The notes beneath the pieces are model-generated. The model did not search any database. It saw only the letters and a list, made by a program, of their open reading frames with translations, and was not told where the DNA came from. From positions 1-64,000 of the forward strand of contig JBPBQV010000033.1 of NCBI GenBank assembly GCA_050955045.1: a stretch of DNA of 64,000 bases. Direction: 5' to 3'. The translations under genes were made by a program, and so were the position numbers. Below, piece by piece: positions 25,244 through 35,842 of this stretch (positions are counted from its first letter, which is position 1; every line of letters starts with the position of its first letter). Source of the stretch: Mucilaginibacter_A sp050955045. GTDB lineage: Bacteria > Bacteroidota > Bacteroidia > Sphingobacteriales > Sphingobacteriaceae.

Positions 25244-26266
25244 CTACCTCTTCTTCAGCCAGTCCAAAGCTGCTTTAACTTTTTGATCGACTTCGAGGTT
25301 CTCAAAATTATCACCACCGGTAACCCTTATTTCAGGACTCACCTGATTTCTATAAATCCTGCCAGTCCGGTCGGTATCAAAATCTACAGCCAGGTTCAGC
25401 CCTGCCTGCCCGTTAATCTGAAATCCCTTGTTTCCCGTGGTGTATCCGGCACTGTTCTCGCCAATGCGGATGGTATTTGGTCTTCCAACGGTACTGATGG
25501 CAACGATTTCGCCTGAACTTGCCGTTTGACCGCTGAGCAAGACCGCTATCGGAATGTTTTTTCTTTTTGCCGGCTTGACACTCGCTACATTAGACACTTG
25601 CGCAGTATCCAGATAGATGTTTCCTTTTTTTATGATCCAGCTTCCCTCCGGTTTTTGGTGCTGATCCACAAAACCGCCTGCCTCACCATCTCCCAGAAGA
25701 TTTCCGAGGCCGGCTAACATCTCGTACATACTACCACCAGTATTTATCCTCAGATCAATAATCCAGCCTTTGATTTTCTTAGAATTAATGGAAGCAATAG
25801 CCTCCCGAATTGCCTTTGCTTCCTCATTGATATTTTTACCATTGAAATCATTATTGCCCGGAAGTAAGATATAACCAGCGTGCTTGCCAATCTTTTGTAC
25901 GGTAACGGAGCTGTATTTTTTCACGGCACTCAGCACTACCCGGTTATGGTAAGGAGCCGCAGTTCCTTTCCAATAGTAAGACTTTCCCTTGTATTTCAAC
26001 GCGCCGTGATGATCGTCGATCTGCTCGAACAGATAAGGGTAGATGGGTAGCACGTCCTCATAGCTTCTGGCTCCTGCGGCTTTTTGATATACTTTAGTCT
26101 TTAGCGCATTCCAGTCCACCGAATCGCGGTTGATTGCATTCTGCTGCAAAATTTGCAGGCTTTTATCCAAAAACGTTTTCACGCTGTCTGCCATCGCCGG
26201 TTGCTGGCTTTGAGCGTAAGTTGTAAAGTGAATCAAGAAAATTAAAATGAATAAAAAGGGTTTCAT
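25244..26266 (-). CDS. Exported S41-family (C-terminal processing/tail-specific type) peptidase
   Basis: Serine peptidase of family S41, about 340 residues from the ATG at 26266, where the signal peptide KPFLFILIFLIHFTTYAQS begins; an ATG 19 codons earlier lacks signal-peptide sense. The core is visible: GYILLPGNNDF, then IKGWIIDLRINTGGSMYEMLAGLGNLLG (typical S41 strand-helix) near residues 165-195, and the nucleophile region IAVLLSGQTASSGEIVAIS with the catalytic Ser in SSGE near 250, followed by GENSAGYTTGNKGF. No PDZ domain is obvious. Its substrate is unknown. Located next to the exported unknown, tail to tail. Confidence 0.85.
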   Translation of the reverse strand: MKPFLFILIFLIHFTTYAQSQQPAMADSVKTFLDKSLQILQQNAINRDSVDWNALKTKVYQKAAGARSYEDVLPIYPYLFEQIDDHHGALKYKGKSYYWKGTAAPYHNRVVLSAVKKYSSVTVQKIGKHAGYILLPGNNDFNGKNINEEAKAIREAIASINSKKIKGWIIDLRINTGGSMYEMLAGLGNLLGDGEAGGFVDQHQKPEGSWIIKKGNIYLDTAQVSNVASVKPAKRKNIPIAVLLSGQTASSGEIVAISTVGRPNTIRIGENSAGYTTGNKGFQINGQAGLNLAVDFDTDRTGRIYRNQVSPEIRVTGGDNFENLEVDQKVKAALDWLKKR

Positions 26267-26683
26267 CCTGCTAAGATGGCAAACTGGGTCAAAAGGTTGC
26301 AAGAGGTAAGCTGAATTGTACAAAAGATTTTAACCATTATCCTAACAGGTTCTAACTTTTACTGTAATATATCTTGATAATATCATTGCGTTGAACAGCC
26401 CTTTTCTAGTAAAGATCAATTTCTTTTTTAAGTAAGCTAGTTAGAGAAGGAAAACAGGCGTTTCCTTACTATCAATAATCCAACAGTCCTTACAACAGCT
26501 AATTAATTTCTGAGGAATTTTTACCAATTATTCAGATTAAATCTCTGTAAACTTGATATCAATTACACATTAAATTTTTAAGTATAATTCAATAAATTAT
26601 TATTAAAGGTTAATGTATTACAAACCCAGGCTTAACACGCTGACAGGATTTTTGCCACAAATAAATCTTGTAACATGTTAAGT
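26267..26683. other. Divergent spacer, nothing recognisable
   Basis: AT-rich spacer of about 0.4 kb between the S41 peptidase and the TonB-dependent receptor start. I see no coding content and no repeat-word copy; promoters must lie here for both genes but no convincing TAnnTTTG box was found. Confidence 0.35.
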
Positions 26684-29600
26684 ATGAAAAAAAAACTACA
26701 AAAAATCTGGCTTGTACTTTTCTTCAATTTATTATTCATCACGGCAAGCTTTGCACAAACTAACCTTGCCGGTATCGCCGGTAAAGTTCTTGATATGGAT
26801 AATAAACCACTACCTAATGCAACCATCACGGTTAAAAACGAATCAACCGGTTTTCAAATTAAATCTGCCACCAATGCGCAGGGTACGTTTCTGCTAAAAG
26901 AGCTTCCTTTAGGTGCGCCTTATAGTATTACGGTAGAAATGGTAGGCATGACTACTCAGAAGCAAACCGGTTATGCCCTTAATCAGGGTGATTTGCTGCA
27001 GGTTTCATTTACAATGGAAGCAAAAGTACATGAACTGAATGTAATCCAGATTACCGCGCCAACACTGCGGAACAGGGTTGAAAACATTGGCTCATCAACA
27101 GCAGTTACCGCCCGAGATATTGCAAAGCTTCCTGTAAATGGCCGAAACTTCACTTCGCTGGTTGATTTATCACCGCTAAGTGCCGGAAGCAGTTTAAACG
27201 GGCAATTGGCTTCGGCCACCAACTATACAATTGATGGAATGGCTGCTCGGGGTACAATTTCCGGCGGTCAACCGACCGGTGCTTACTCTATATCCTTAGA
27301 AGCGGTGCGCGAGTTTCAGGTAGTTACCAATCAGTACGATGTGACTTATGGCAATGCTGGTGGTGGAACGATCAGTACGGTTACCAAATCCGGAACCAAC
27401 GTACTTTCGGGTAGCGCGTTTACTTATGCACGTGCCAACTGGCTTTCCAGTCCGTACGGCCTGAATGGCTTAAAACGTAACCAAGCCTTTTCTACCTACC
27501 AATATGGTTTTTCTTTGGGTGGCCCGATTGTAAAAGATAAAGCACAATTTTTTATCGCCTGGGATCATCAGGCAGATTCCAGGCCGCTATACATTGCCAA
27601 TATCCAGTCGGCGGATGACGCCAAACGCTACAACGTGACCCAAACTACGCTGGATAATTTTTTATCTATTGCCCGTTCAAAATACGGTGTTGCCAGTTCC
27701 CCTCAAGTGGGTCAGTTTGATAAGTTCAAGACTACCCATGCCGGTTTTGCCCGGATTGACTGGCAGATTAACAGTAAAAATTTATTTACCATTCGTGATA
27801 ATTTTATTTATGATTTGGATAACCAGTCCGACGGCGATAATACGGCAATCAATATTTACGAAGTTTACAGTACCCGAAAAGGCATGAACAATAGTATAAT
27901 GGCCTCTTTACGCAGTATATTAAGTCCCAACTTGACCAATGAACTTAAAATCCAGCATTATTGGGAATATAATAAACTTTTTGCAAACGATCAGCTGCCG
28001 GCCGCAAACATTCCGCGTGCCATCGTACAAAGTGTTACTTCAGCAGCAGCTGACGGTTCTACTTATTCTACATCGATCCAGTTGGGCGGACAGCGTTACG
28101 GTGGTGATTATTTTAACAATAACGTAGCGCAGTTAACAGACAATCTGTACTGGACCAAAGGCAAATATAATTTTACCTTTGGGGGTGGGTTGACTTTTAC
28201 CAATCAGAATTCTATCTACGGAAGTGAAATCAACGGCCGTTTTTACTTTACCGGTTTAACCAACTTTGACAAACTGGCACCTTATCGTTTTGCCCGGGAT
28301 ATTTACACCTCAACAGATCAGAATATCAAATTTAATATTCTGGCTCCGAACATATACGCTCAGGCACAAACCAATTTATTTCCAGGTTTTGAGCTAACGG
28401 CCGGTGTTCGTATAGATTATACAGATTACCTCAATCACCCTAACCATAATGAAATTGTTGACAGAACACTGGGCTTGAACACGGCAAACCGATTGGCTAC
28501 CTTACAAATCCAGCCTCGGGTACAGGCTACCTGGGATCTTCGTCAAAATGGTAAAGATATTATCCGCGTTGGTGGTGGAATTTTGGGCTCTGCCCTCAAC
28601 CCATATTCCATGATTAACAATATGTTGTTTGACGGTTCGCATATTTTAAGTGTTGATGTTACCGGTAGTCTCGTACCAACGCCGAATTTTATTTCTTACC
28701 GAAAAGACCCGATGACGGCTCCTGGCCAGGATTTACTTAGCAATAATACTATCCCGAAACTTGCAACGATCAACATGAACGGTAAAGATGCTAAAGTGCC
28801 AACCGTTTACAAGGCCAATGCTTCGTATTCGCACTTCTTTGCTCAAAACTTCCGGGTTTCATTAAGCGGTTACCTAAGTCTGGGCCGAAACAACTATACT
28901 TATATTGATAAAAACATGGCAGATCAGCCTTATTTCCGCCTAACTGCTGAGGACAATCGGGGTGTTTACGTGCCCGCGAGTACGATCAATACAACTAATG
29001 GTTCTGCAGATTGGACGCAAGGCCGTAAAACCACACAGGTTGGAAGGGTTTTAGAACTGGAAAGCTTGGGCCGAGTTAACCAGATGGCTTTTGTAGTAGA
29101 TGGTGATTACAAGTATTACCGGCAAGGCGAAATCTCGTTGTCTTACACCTGGAACCAAACTAAAGACAATACTTCTTACAATGGTAATGTGGCCAACACC
29201 GCTACACTGAATCAGTATGTAAAAGATGATCCGCGCAACCTCAGCAACATCAATTATTCTGATAACCAGTTCAGAAACAAAGTGGTTGCTTATGGCAGCT
29301 CGCCAACGTTTCATGGTTTTAGTGTAGGCTTAAGATTTTCTGGTTTGAGTGGCACCCGATATTCTTTAACGGTTAACGGAAATGTAAACGGTGATTTCGT
29401 GGCTAGCAATGATCTGGCTTACATTTATGACCCGAATGCTGCCTCTGCACCACAATATTTGAAAGACGGGATCAACGCTGTTCTGAATAACCCGAACGTA
29501 GAGAAAAGCATGAAAGAGTATATCAGCAAAAGCTTTGGTAAAATTGCTGAACGCAATGGCGGCATCAATCCGTTTTACGGCGTTTTTGATTTAAGGCTGA

Positions 29601-29845
29601 TAAAAAGAGTACCGTTTTTCAAAAAGCAATACTTGGAAATTTCTGGTGATTTATTCAACGTTGCCAATTTGCTGGATAAGAAACGGGGTGTAAACCACAA
29701 CCTAGGTACAACCACCATTTACACAATTAGAAGCTTTAATGCAGCAACCCAGCAGTATGTTTACGCAGTAAATACCAATGCGGGCGTATCTAACTTAAAT
29801 GGTAATCCTTACCAGTTCCAGTTAGGTTTACGTTACGGATTTTAA
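26684..29845 (+). CDS. TonB-dependent receptor, Oar-like
   Basis: Outer-membrane protein of the Oar-like TonB-dependent receptor group, about 1053 residues from the ATG at 26684 (another ATG three codons upstream). Signal peptide KKLQKIWLVLFFNLLFIT ending ASFAQ; carboxypeptidase-regulatory-like domain (AGIAGKVLDMDNKPLPNATITVKN, residues 27-110); plug-like segment (NGRNFTSLVDLSPLSAGSS and ISLEAVREFQVVTNQYDV, about 150-230); then a long beta-barrel ending in YQFQLGLRYGF. No SusD partner follows, so it is not a glycan SusC. Oar proteins have been linked to protein secretion or vesicle roles; substrate unknown. A copy of the 14-base word lies 60 bp past the stop. Confidence 0.85.
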   Translation: MKKKLQKIWLVLFFNLLFITASFAQTNLAGIAGKVLDMDNKPLPNATITVKNESTGFQIKSATNAQGTFLLKELPLGAPYSITVEMVGMTTQKQTGYALNQGDLLQVSFTMEAKVHELNVIQITAPTLRNRVENIGSSTAVTARDIAKLPVNGRNFTSLVDLSPLSAGSSLNGQLASATNYTIDGMAARGTISGGQPTGAYSISLEAVREFQVVTNQYDVTYGNAGGGTISTVTKSGTNVLSGSAFTYARANWLSSPYGLNGLKRNQAFSTYQYGFSLGGPIVKDKAQFFIAWDHQADSRPLYIANIQSADDAKRYNVTQTTLDNFLSIARSKYGVASSPQVGQFDKFKTTHAGFARIDWQINSKNLFTIRDNFIYDLDNQSDGDNTAINIYEVYSTRKGMNNSIMASLRSILSPNLTNELKIQHYWEYNKLFANDQLPAANIPRAIVQSVTSAAADGSTYSTSIQLGGQRYGGDYFNNNVAQLTDNLYWTKGKYNFTFGGGLTFTNQNSIYGSEINGRFYFTGLTNFDKLAPYRFARDIYTSTDQNIKFNILAPNIYAQAQTNLFPGFELTAGVRIDYTDYLNHPNHNEIVDRTLGLNTANRLATLQIQPRVQATWDLRQNGKDIIRVGGGILGSALNPYSMINNMLFDGSHILSVDVTGSLVPTPNFISYRKDPMTAPGQDLLSNNTIPKLATINMNGKDAKVPTVYKANASYSHFFAQNFRVSLSGYLSLGRNNYTYIDKNMADQPYFRLTAEDNRGVYVPASTINTTNGSADWTQGRKTTQVGRVLELESLGRVNQMAFVVDGDYKYYRQGEISLSYTWNQTKDNTSYNGNVANTATLNQYVKDDPRNLSNINYSDNQFRNKVVAYGSSPTFHGFSVGLRFSGLSGTRYSLTVNGNVNGDFVASNDLAYIYDPNAASAPQYLKDGINAVLNNPNVEKSMKEYISKSFGKIAERNGGINPFYGVFDLRLIKRVPFFKKQYLEISGDLFNVANLLDKKRGVNHNLGTTTIYTIRSFNAATQQYVYAVNTNAGVSNLNGNPYQFQLGLRYGF

Positions 29846-29905
29846 GCAGCACAAAACATGAAAAACAGTTTATATACAGCTTTAAGAGCAGCTTAATTTT
29901 TAAGC

Positions 29906-29919
29906 GATAAAAACAGTAT
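29906..29919 (+). repeat. Exact 14-base word downstream of the Oar-like receptor
   Basis: GATAAAAACAGTAT, exact, 60 bp past the receptor stop codon. Confidence 0.8.
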
Positions 29920-29992
29920 CTGGTAATAAACCTCACACTTTGTTTACATCTTGTATATAGAGTGTAAGGTTATTCTTTCAATGATTTCTTGT

Positions 29993-30044
29993 TTTATACC
30001 TAAAAACTACACCTTATATATAAGGTGTAGTTTTTAGGTATAAA
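29993..30044. repeat. Perfect 52-bp palindrome
   Basis: Every base from 29993 to 30044 pairs with its mirror: the half TTTATACCTAAAAACTACAC... (first 20 of 26) reads identically on the other strand. No loop is present in duplex form; the RNA would need a few central AU pairs to open. It lies about 150 bp past the Oar-like receptor gene and 310 bp before the next (broken) gene. It may act as a bidirectional terminator or protein-binding site. Confidence 0.85.
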
Positions 30045-30357
30045 TGTCTTTTTCGAACAGTTTGATTCCGACTTTATATTGTTATTGGACTTGCATCATT
30101 AAATTAGACATGCTATCAAGCTACTCTTTAAATTGATAATTATCAAATTTCTACCGTTTTTCGGAGTAAAGTAGCACAAAGCATAAAAGCAGCAACAAAC
30201 GGAGTACGAGGTATAAGTGCATAGTTTACCTGTAAAAAGTACCCTCACAATCCTGCAACCTGAAAATAGAAATCAGCGTATTAAACCTGTTTACTACCAG
30301 CCAAGCTTTTAAGTTCTAATTAAAAATTGATAACCTCCGGCTTATCGTAACATAACT

Positions 30358-31972
30358 ATGTTGGATAATACTACTGTATTGCCTTCTACCTATGAACACT
30401 TAGCAAACCATGGTGCCGTCTGCGGAGCGGGTAGTAGTTCGCTTGGTACAAACTTCAATCATTCGCTACCTTTAACTCAGCAAACAACTAATTTCTTTTC
30501 AAAGCTTTTCAGTACAGATGGTTTCTCGGCCAGGTGGCACTGCGGGAACTGGACGGAATTTCATGGCTGGCTTCATGTTGTTTTTGACCTGGGCATTTGG
30601 GCTGCTTATTTTACGATTCCGCTACTGCTTTTGCGCGTTATGGCTAAACGTAAGGATGTGCCCTTTAATGGTGTTATCCTGCTTTTCCGGGCTTTCGTCC
30701 TGTTATGCGGCCTGACGCTTTTGGTGGATGCCCTTATTTTCTGGTTGCCGGTTTACCGGCTCAGTGCCGTGCTGCGTTTTGCTACGGCGATCGTTTCCAT
30801 TTTCGCGGCCTATTGGCTGAACAGAATCTTTCCAATGCTTCTGGCACTGCGCTCGGTCAGGGAACTAAAAATTGAGATCGAAAGACGCAAGAAAACAGAA
30901 GCACGTTTATCGGCCAGTGAGTTTCTGCTGTCTGAGGCCGGCCGGATCGCAGGCGTTGGCGGATGGGAGCTTGGATCTTGTTACAAGTAAACGAAACTGG
31001 TCTGGGAAAGTTTATGGCATTCTGGAGCTGCCGGACGACCACAACATCAGTAAGGATCCATTATCTTATTTTCTCCCTCCTTACCGCGCGCTTTTAGAGA
31101 AGGCAACCAGCGACGCTTTACATCATGGCAGCAAATGGGACATAGAGGCGATGGAAATTACCCTAAAGAATAAGACTTTGTAGGTAAGACACATTGGAGA
31201 GCCAGTTTGGGACGTATAGGGCAAGATTGTTTAGCTCAGGGGAACTTTAATGAACATCGACCAGTACAAAAAACACAAATTGGAGCTTAGCCGCGCGCTG
31301 GAAGTTTCCCAGGAACAAGAGCTGCAGTTAAAAGACTTTGCTTACGTGCTCTCGCACCATATCAGAAACCACACCAGTAACCTTTCCGGCTTGTCTGGGA
31401 TGATAGATGTTGATGCTATAGGTGATGAAAATAAAGAAGTGTTCTTGAAAGCCATAAATCACTAGTCGCAAACTTGGATGATCTGGCAGAAGTGATAGAA
31501 GCGCAGGATGAGATGATTGCGTACGAGCTGTTAGATTTTGAGCAGACGGTGATTGCAGTAACAGAAGTTCAAATAATATAGATCCAAAACGCCGGTACAA
31601 AACTTGTAAAGCAGTTTGAAGTCCCTAAAGTTATGTTTTCGCGTTATGTCTGAACAATATTCTGCAACACTTGCTTTCCAATGCAATCCATTTTCGTGAC
31701 TCTAGCGTAAGCTTTGCATCTTGTTAAGCTCCTATAAAAATAGTACCGGTAATGTCGTTTTGGAATGTACGGACAATAGACTTGGGATCGATATGAAGCG
31801 TTACGGCGCGAAGCTTTTCGGCCTTTATACATCTTTTCATCCGCCCTTGAGCGGGTGCCGCGTAGGATTGTACCTAATTAAAACGCAGATTAAATCGCTT
31901 GGCGGAAGGATCTCGGTTCATAACCAGGTAGGAATAGGTAGTACCTTTCAGGTAATTTTCCATCTTCTTTAA
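30358..31972 (+). pseudogene. Broken ethylene-receptor-like/PAS sensor histidine kinase
   Basis: Fragments in several frames together make a membrane sensor kinase. 30358-30990 encodes a three- or four-helix membrane domain (FHGWLHVVFDLGIWAAYFTIPLLLL, then LLCGLTLLVDALIFWLPVYRLSAVLRFATAIVS) resembling ethylene-binding-like domains, where the usual C-G-x-T-H has lost its His. The frame then shifts into a PAS-like part (to 31183), after a stop into a HisKA part (FAYVLSHHIRNHTSNLSGLSG near 31340-31400), and finally into a HATPase piece (GIDMKRYGAKLFGLY and SLGGRISVHNQVGIGSTFQVIF) at 31786-31972. At least three frameshifts and several stops show it is dead. Confidence 0.85.
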
Positions 31973-32006
31973 ACTAGTTATCACATAGCAATTTTAATTA
32001 CCTCGC

Positions 32007-33233
32007 TCACTGTGTGCTGCGGATAAGTTCGGAAACCAGAGAGTTTTGATTGTTTAGTTGAGAAAGGGTAAAATGAAACGTAGTTCCTTGTCCTGGCTGG
32101 CTTTCAAAACCGATCTGACCCTGTTGTAATTCCACAAACTCTTTACATAAAACAAGCCCCAGGCCGGTTCCTTTTTCCTGCCCCGTTCCGTAGGTCGATT
32201 TTGTCTGAAGAGAAAATATGGCAGCCTGCTTCTCGGGCGGAATACCCACTCCGTTATCGCAAATTATTACTTTACAATAAGCGCCTTCTGAGGACTGGGT
32301 AGTCGTAATTTGGCCACCTGGCCGGGTAAATTTTACTGTATTGTTAACCAGAATGCGAACGATCAGCTGCAGCATATCTTTATCTACATTAAGAACAACC
32401 ATTTCCGGTAACGAGCTGGTAACCGTAATGCCTTTTTCCAAAGCGGACGCTTGGATGATTTGTAAAACAGGCAGGACTGCTTCTTTAAGATTTAGCGCCA
32501 TCAGATTCACCTTAATGCCATCCATTTGTCCGGCCGACCAGTGCAGCATGTTGTAGAGCATCTGGTCAGTATTCTTGGTTTTTAACAGCAGCTCCTGCTC
32601 CATTGTTTTCTTTTCTTCTGAGCCGATTTCAAACTCACTGATGACTTCGAGGTAGTTTTGGATAGAGGCCAGCGGAGACCGAAGGTCGTGGGCGATTACA
32701 GAAAAAAGCTTGTCTTTGGTCTCATTTACTTCTATAAGCAGCCTGGCTTTATCCTCGACCAAGTTTTTTTGCTTTGCATAAGTGTTCTTTAAGTAAATGG
32801 TAACCAGCCCAATAATTAGTGTAAAAAAGACATAGTTATAACCGATAGTTATATACCGGGCGGCTTTATCCGGATAAGTGTTATGAACAAGCTCCGGATA
32901 CTGGTAAGTAACCAAAAGCAACGCAACGACTGCTAGCGGGTTTAGGATCATCCAGAACGCATATTGCTTTTTAGGCGCAATAACGATCAGCAAAAAAAGC
33001 AAGAGTATAAAAGCATAAGTACCGGGCCCGTCTATGGCAGCATCACTTAAATAGATCCGCGCAAAAGATATGTTTCCAATTAGCCCGAACAGTATCAAAG
33101 CAATACCTAGTTTTTGTTTAACCCGGCACAAATAATACTCTGCTAAAGATAAGAGGGCAATAATCAGCATAAATATCGTAACAACCAGTTGGCCCACAAG
33201 GCCGTTAATCAGCGCGTTGACAAAAGTTGACAA
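32007..33233 (-). CDS. Membrane sensor histidine kinase
   Basis: Intact two-component sensor kinase of 408 residues in the inner membrane. The first 165 residues contain about six hydrophobic helices with short loops and no periplasmic domain, suggesting membrane or cytoplasmic sensing. HisKA follows with the phosphoacceptor box FSVIAHDLRSPLASIQNYLEV near residues 180-200, and a HATPase domain with IVRILVNNTVKFTRPGG (N box), ICDNGVGIPPEKQ (G1) and TGQEKGTGLGLVLCKEFVE (G2). No response regulator lies next to it, so it is an orphan. It is flanked on both sides by pseudogenes but shows no break itself. Confidence 0.9.
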   Translation of the reverse strand: MSTFVNALINGLVGQLVVTIFMLIIALLSLAEYYLCRVKQKLGIALILFGLIGNISFARIYLSDAAIDGPGTYAFILLLFLLIVIAPKKQYAFWMILNPLAVVALLLVTYQYPELVHNTYPDKAARYITIGYNYVFFTLIIGLVTIYLKNTYAKQKNLVEDKARLLIEVNETKDKLFSVIAHDLRSPLASIQNYLEVISEFEIGSEEKKTMEQELLLKTKNTDQMLYNMLHWSAGQMDGIKVNLMALNLKEAVLPVLQIIQASALEKGITVTSSLPEMVVLNVDKDMLQLIVRILVNNTVKFTRPGGQITTTQSSEGAYCKVIICDNGVGIPPEKQAAIFSLQTKSTYGTGQEKGTGLGLVLCKEFVELQQGQIGFESQPGQGTTFHFTLSQLNNQNSLVSELIRSTQ

Positions 33234-33894
33234 AAAGAGCTACTGCAGAGAGTATCGCAACAGCGTTAAATATCCGGGATTCTAAACCGATAGATTCAGG
33301 GTTGCCTACGAGTTCTTCAAACAGTTTGTTAATTTAAAAACGGATATTTTTCATAAATCAGAAAGAACTGCTGCCTCCGGGGTTAAGTTTTTATAAAAGT
33401 TTACGATAAAATGCTTTGGCGGTTTCAAATACTTCTGGTGTGTAAGTATAAAATGATAACTAGTTAACTTGGCACATCCGGTATATCTTGGATCAGGTAG
33501 GTATTCTTTATGGCGTTTCTAGTTGCCCCACCAATCTTTTCCCTGTAATTCTTTTACCGTGATGTCGGGTTACATGGAAAGTTACGCCAATCAGCTGTCA
33601 TACGTGAGGTGCCAGTAAACGGTGCCGGTCATTGGCTGCCACTATTAAGTTGAAGGATTATGCTTATTACTTAATTGATAGCATCAGGTGCTTACCGCTT
33701 AGCTATTCCGTGCTCGGTGCATGACTAAAAAAGCCGAGCCAATTTTATTAGGGTAAAAACTGATCAAAGAACATGCTCCTTTATTGGATTTTTGCTGAAC
33801 TTGACCATTCATCATGGTTTACGGCCACTCGTCCCAATTCTATTTTTTAAGGTCTAAGTACCATGCATATTTGAATGAACAAATAAAACAAGCT
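33234..33894. other. Spacer with possible decayed coding sequence
   Basis: About 0.66 kb with no intact ORF. On the minus strand, pieces such as ELQGKDWWGN, HQKYLKPPKHFIVNFYKN and LTPEAAVLSD read like protein but are broken by stops, suggesting a decayed gene that I cannot name. No repeat word was seen. Confidence 0.3.
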
Positions 33895-35293
33895 ATGAAA
33901 AAACTTAACCTAACCCTGATCTTATTTCTAGTCGCCACCACCATTTATGCTCAGAACATAGTAGGTGATTGGTATGGCACGCTAAACATCCAGGCCACAC
34001 AATTGCACCTGGTTTTTCATATCAGTAAATCAGGAGAAGTGTATACTTCTACGATGGACAGCCCGGATGAAAAAGCATTTGGCCTGGCAACAGACGGGAC
34101 TACTTTCAGTGATAATCAGTTAACCATACAAGCTGCCAAATTAGGCCTTAAATACAGCGGTACTTTTAAGGTAGACAGTAATAAGATCTCCGGTACTTTT
34201 ACGCAAGGGCCAAGAAATTTACCGTTAACTTTATCACACGATAAACCAACTGCAACTTTGCCACCAACTGAAAGGCCACAGGATCCGAAAGATTTTCCTT
34301 ACAAGCAGGAACAGGTTTATTTTATTAACTCAAAAACCGGCGATAAACTGGCCGGAACACTAACGCTTCCTACTGGGAAAGTATCGAAAATTGTGGTTTT
34401 GATTTCAGGCTCTGGTCCGCAAAATAGAAATGAAGAACTTATCCCCTTTAACCATCGCCCATTTTTAATTTGGAGCGACTGGCTGACGCGGTCAGGGAAT
34501 TGCCGTTCTACGTTATGATGATCGCGGGATTGGTCACTCAACAGGTGATTTTAGTACGGCAACAAGTGCAGATTTTGCCGATGATGCCGAAGCGGCTGTT
34601 AACTACATCAAATCCCGTGCGGATCTCAAAAGTTTATCGGTTGGTTTGATGGGTCACAGCAAAGGAGGAATGATTGCGCCGATGGTTGCCAGTCGTAATA
34701 AAAATGTAGACTTCATCGTGCTACTGGCCGGGCCGGGAACTCCAATTAAAGAACTGATGTTGCAGCAGACCGCCGATCAGGCAAGACTGGGAGGTGCAAC
34801 GCCAGATGAAATTAAACAGGCTTCAGTAATGAATGAACAAGTTTTTGCACTGGTCAATCAGCATCAGAAGTTAAGTACGGCACAATTGAAACCAGTTTTA
34901 GATACGATGTTATACCAATCGCTCCGCAAACAACCAGCTGCTTCTTTTAAAGGTAAAAAAGTAGAAGATATCGTGGAACAAAGCCATTCGGTCCTTTCAC
35001 CCTGGTTTCGTTATTTTTTGGCTTTTAACTCGGCTGATTATCTTACAAAAATCAAATGCCCGGCCTTAAATGGCACGCTGGACATGCAAGTAAACAGCAC
35101 CGCAAACCTGGCAGCTATCGGTAGCGCGTTGCGAAAAGCCGGAAATAAAAACTTTAAGGTCATGCCAATGACCGGGTTGAATCATCTTTTTCAGCAGGCC
35201 AAAACCGGTTCCGTGGCAGAATATGCTGCTAATACAGAAACGGTAAATCTCCTGGCACTGCAAACTGTCTCTGGCTGGATCAGCCGCTTATGA
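33895..35293 (+). pseudogene. Frameshifted exported alpha/beta hydrolase
   Basis: Serine-hydrolase gene split by one extra base near 34498. Part one (33895-34518) has a signal peptide (KKLNLTLILFLVATTIYAQ), a beta-rich N-terminal domain (VGDWYGTLNIQATQLHLVFH to about residue 115) and the start of the hydrolase fold (KIVVLISGSGPQNRNEE). If the extra A is ignored, the frame continues IAVLRYDDRGIGHSTGD into part two (to 35293), which carries the nucleophile GHSKGG near 34655, an Asp in LNGTLDMQV, and the His in GLNHLFQ. All catalytic residues survive, so this is a recent break or a sequencing error. Homologues are annotated as alpha/beta hydrolase or dipeptidyl-peptidase-like esterases. Confidence 0.85.
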
Positions 35294-35842
35294 AACAGGC
35301 CAAAGTAAAATCCTGGTTTTAGACGGTGCAACTGGGTACCTGGTTGATTGTCGGATTAGGCAACTATACCCTTCAAAATACCACCAGAGATTTGCCAAAA
35401 ATGCTCTTGTGGATGAACCTGGTCGCAGATCAACCCGCATTTCATGTTCAACTCCCTCAATAACATCTGGACTTTGATTTTGGAGGATCACCAGAAAGTA
35501 CGGCTGATGCTCACCAAGTTTTCTAAACTGTTAAGATATTCATTGCAGCATTCTGAGGAAAAGGAAACTACAGTAGAAGGCGAGCTGGACATTTTAAACC
35601 AGTACATTAACCTGATCAAATTGCAGTAAGAAGAAAAGTTGCAGTATCAGATTACAGCGGACAAGGAAGTGCTTTCAGAAAAAATCCCACCGATGATCCT
35701 GCAATTACTGGCCGAAAACGCTGTAGAACATGGTATTGCTTTGCTGCCTGGTGGTGTCAAGATTTCTGTTTCTGCACAGAAAATGCAAGATGGCATTTGT
35801 TTATCAGTAAAAAGAGAACAGTGGTTAATAAATGCTAATTAA
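35294..35842 (+). pseudogene. Remnant of a LytS/YehU-type histidine kinase
   Basis: The plus strand encodes, across frames, a TM-like piece (LGTWLIVGLGNYTLQ near 35330), the His_kinase signature INPHFMFNSLNNIWTLILED near 35416-35475, and the continuation FSKLLRYSLQHSEEKETTVEGELDILNQYINLIKLQ to a stop at about 35627. After that stop the frame continues EEKLQYQITADKEVLSEKIPPMILQLLAENAVEHGIA, the ATP-binding N box. The C-terminal G boxes are missing and no LytTR regulator follows. It starts directly after the broken hydrolase. Confidence 0.8.
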
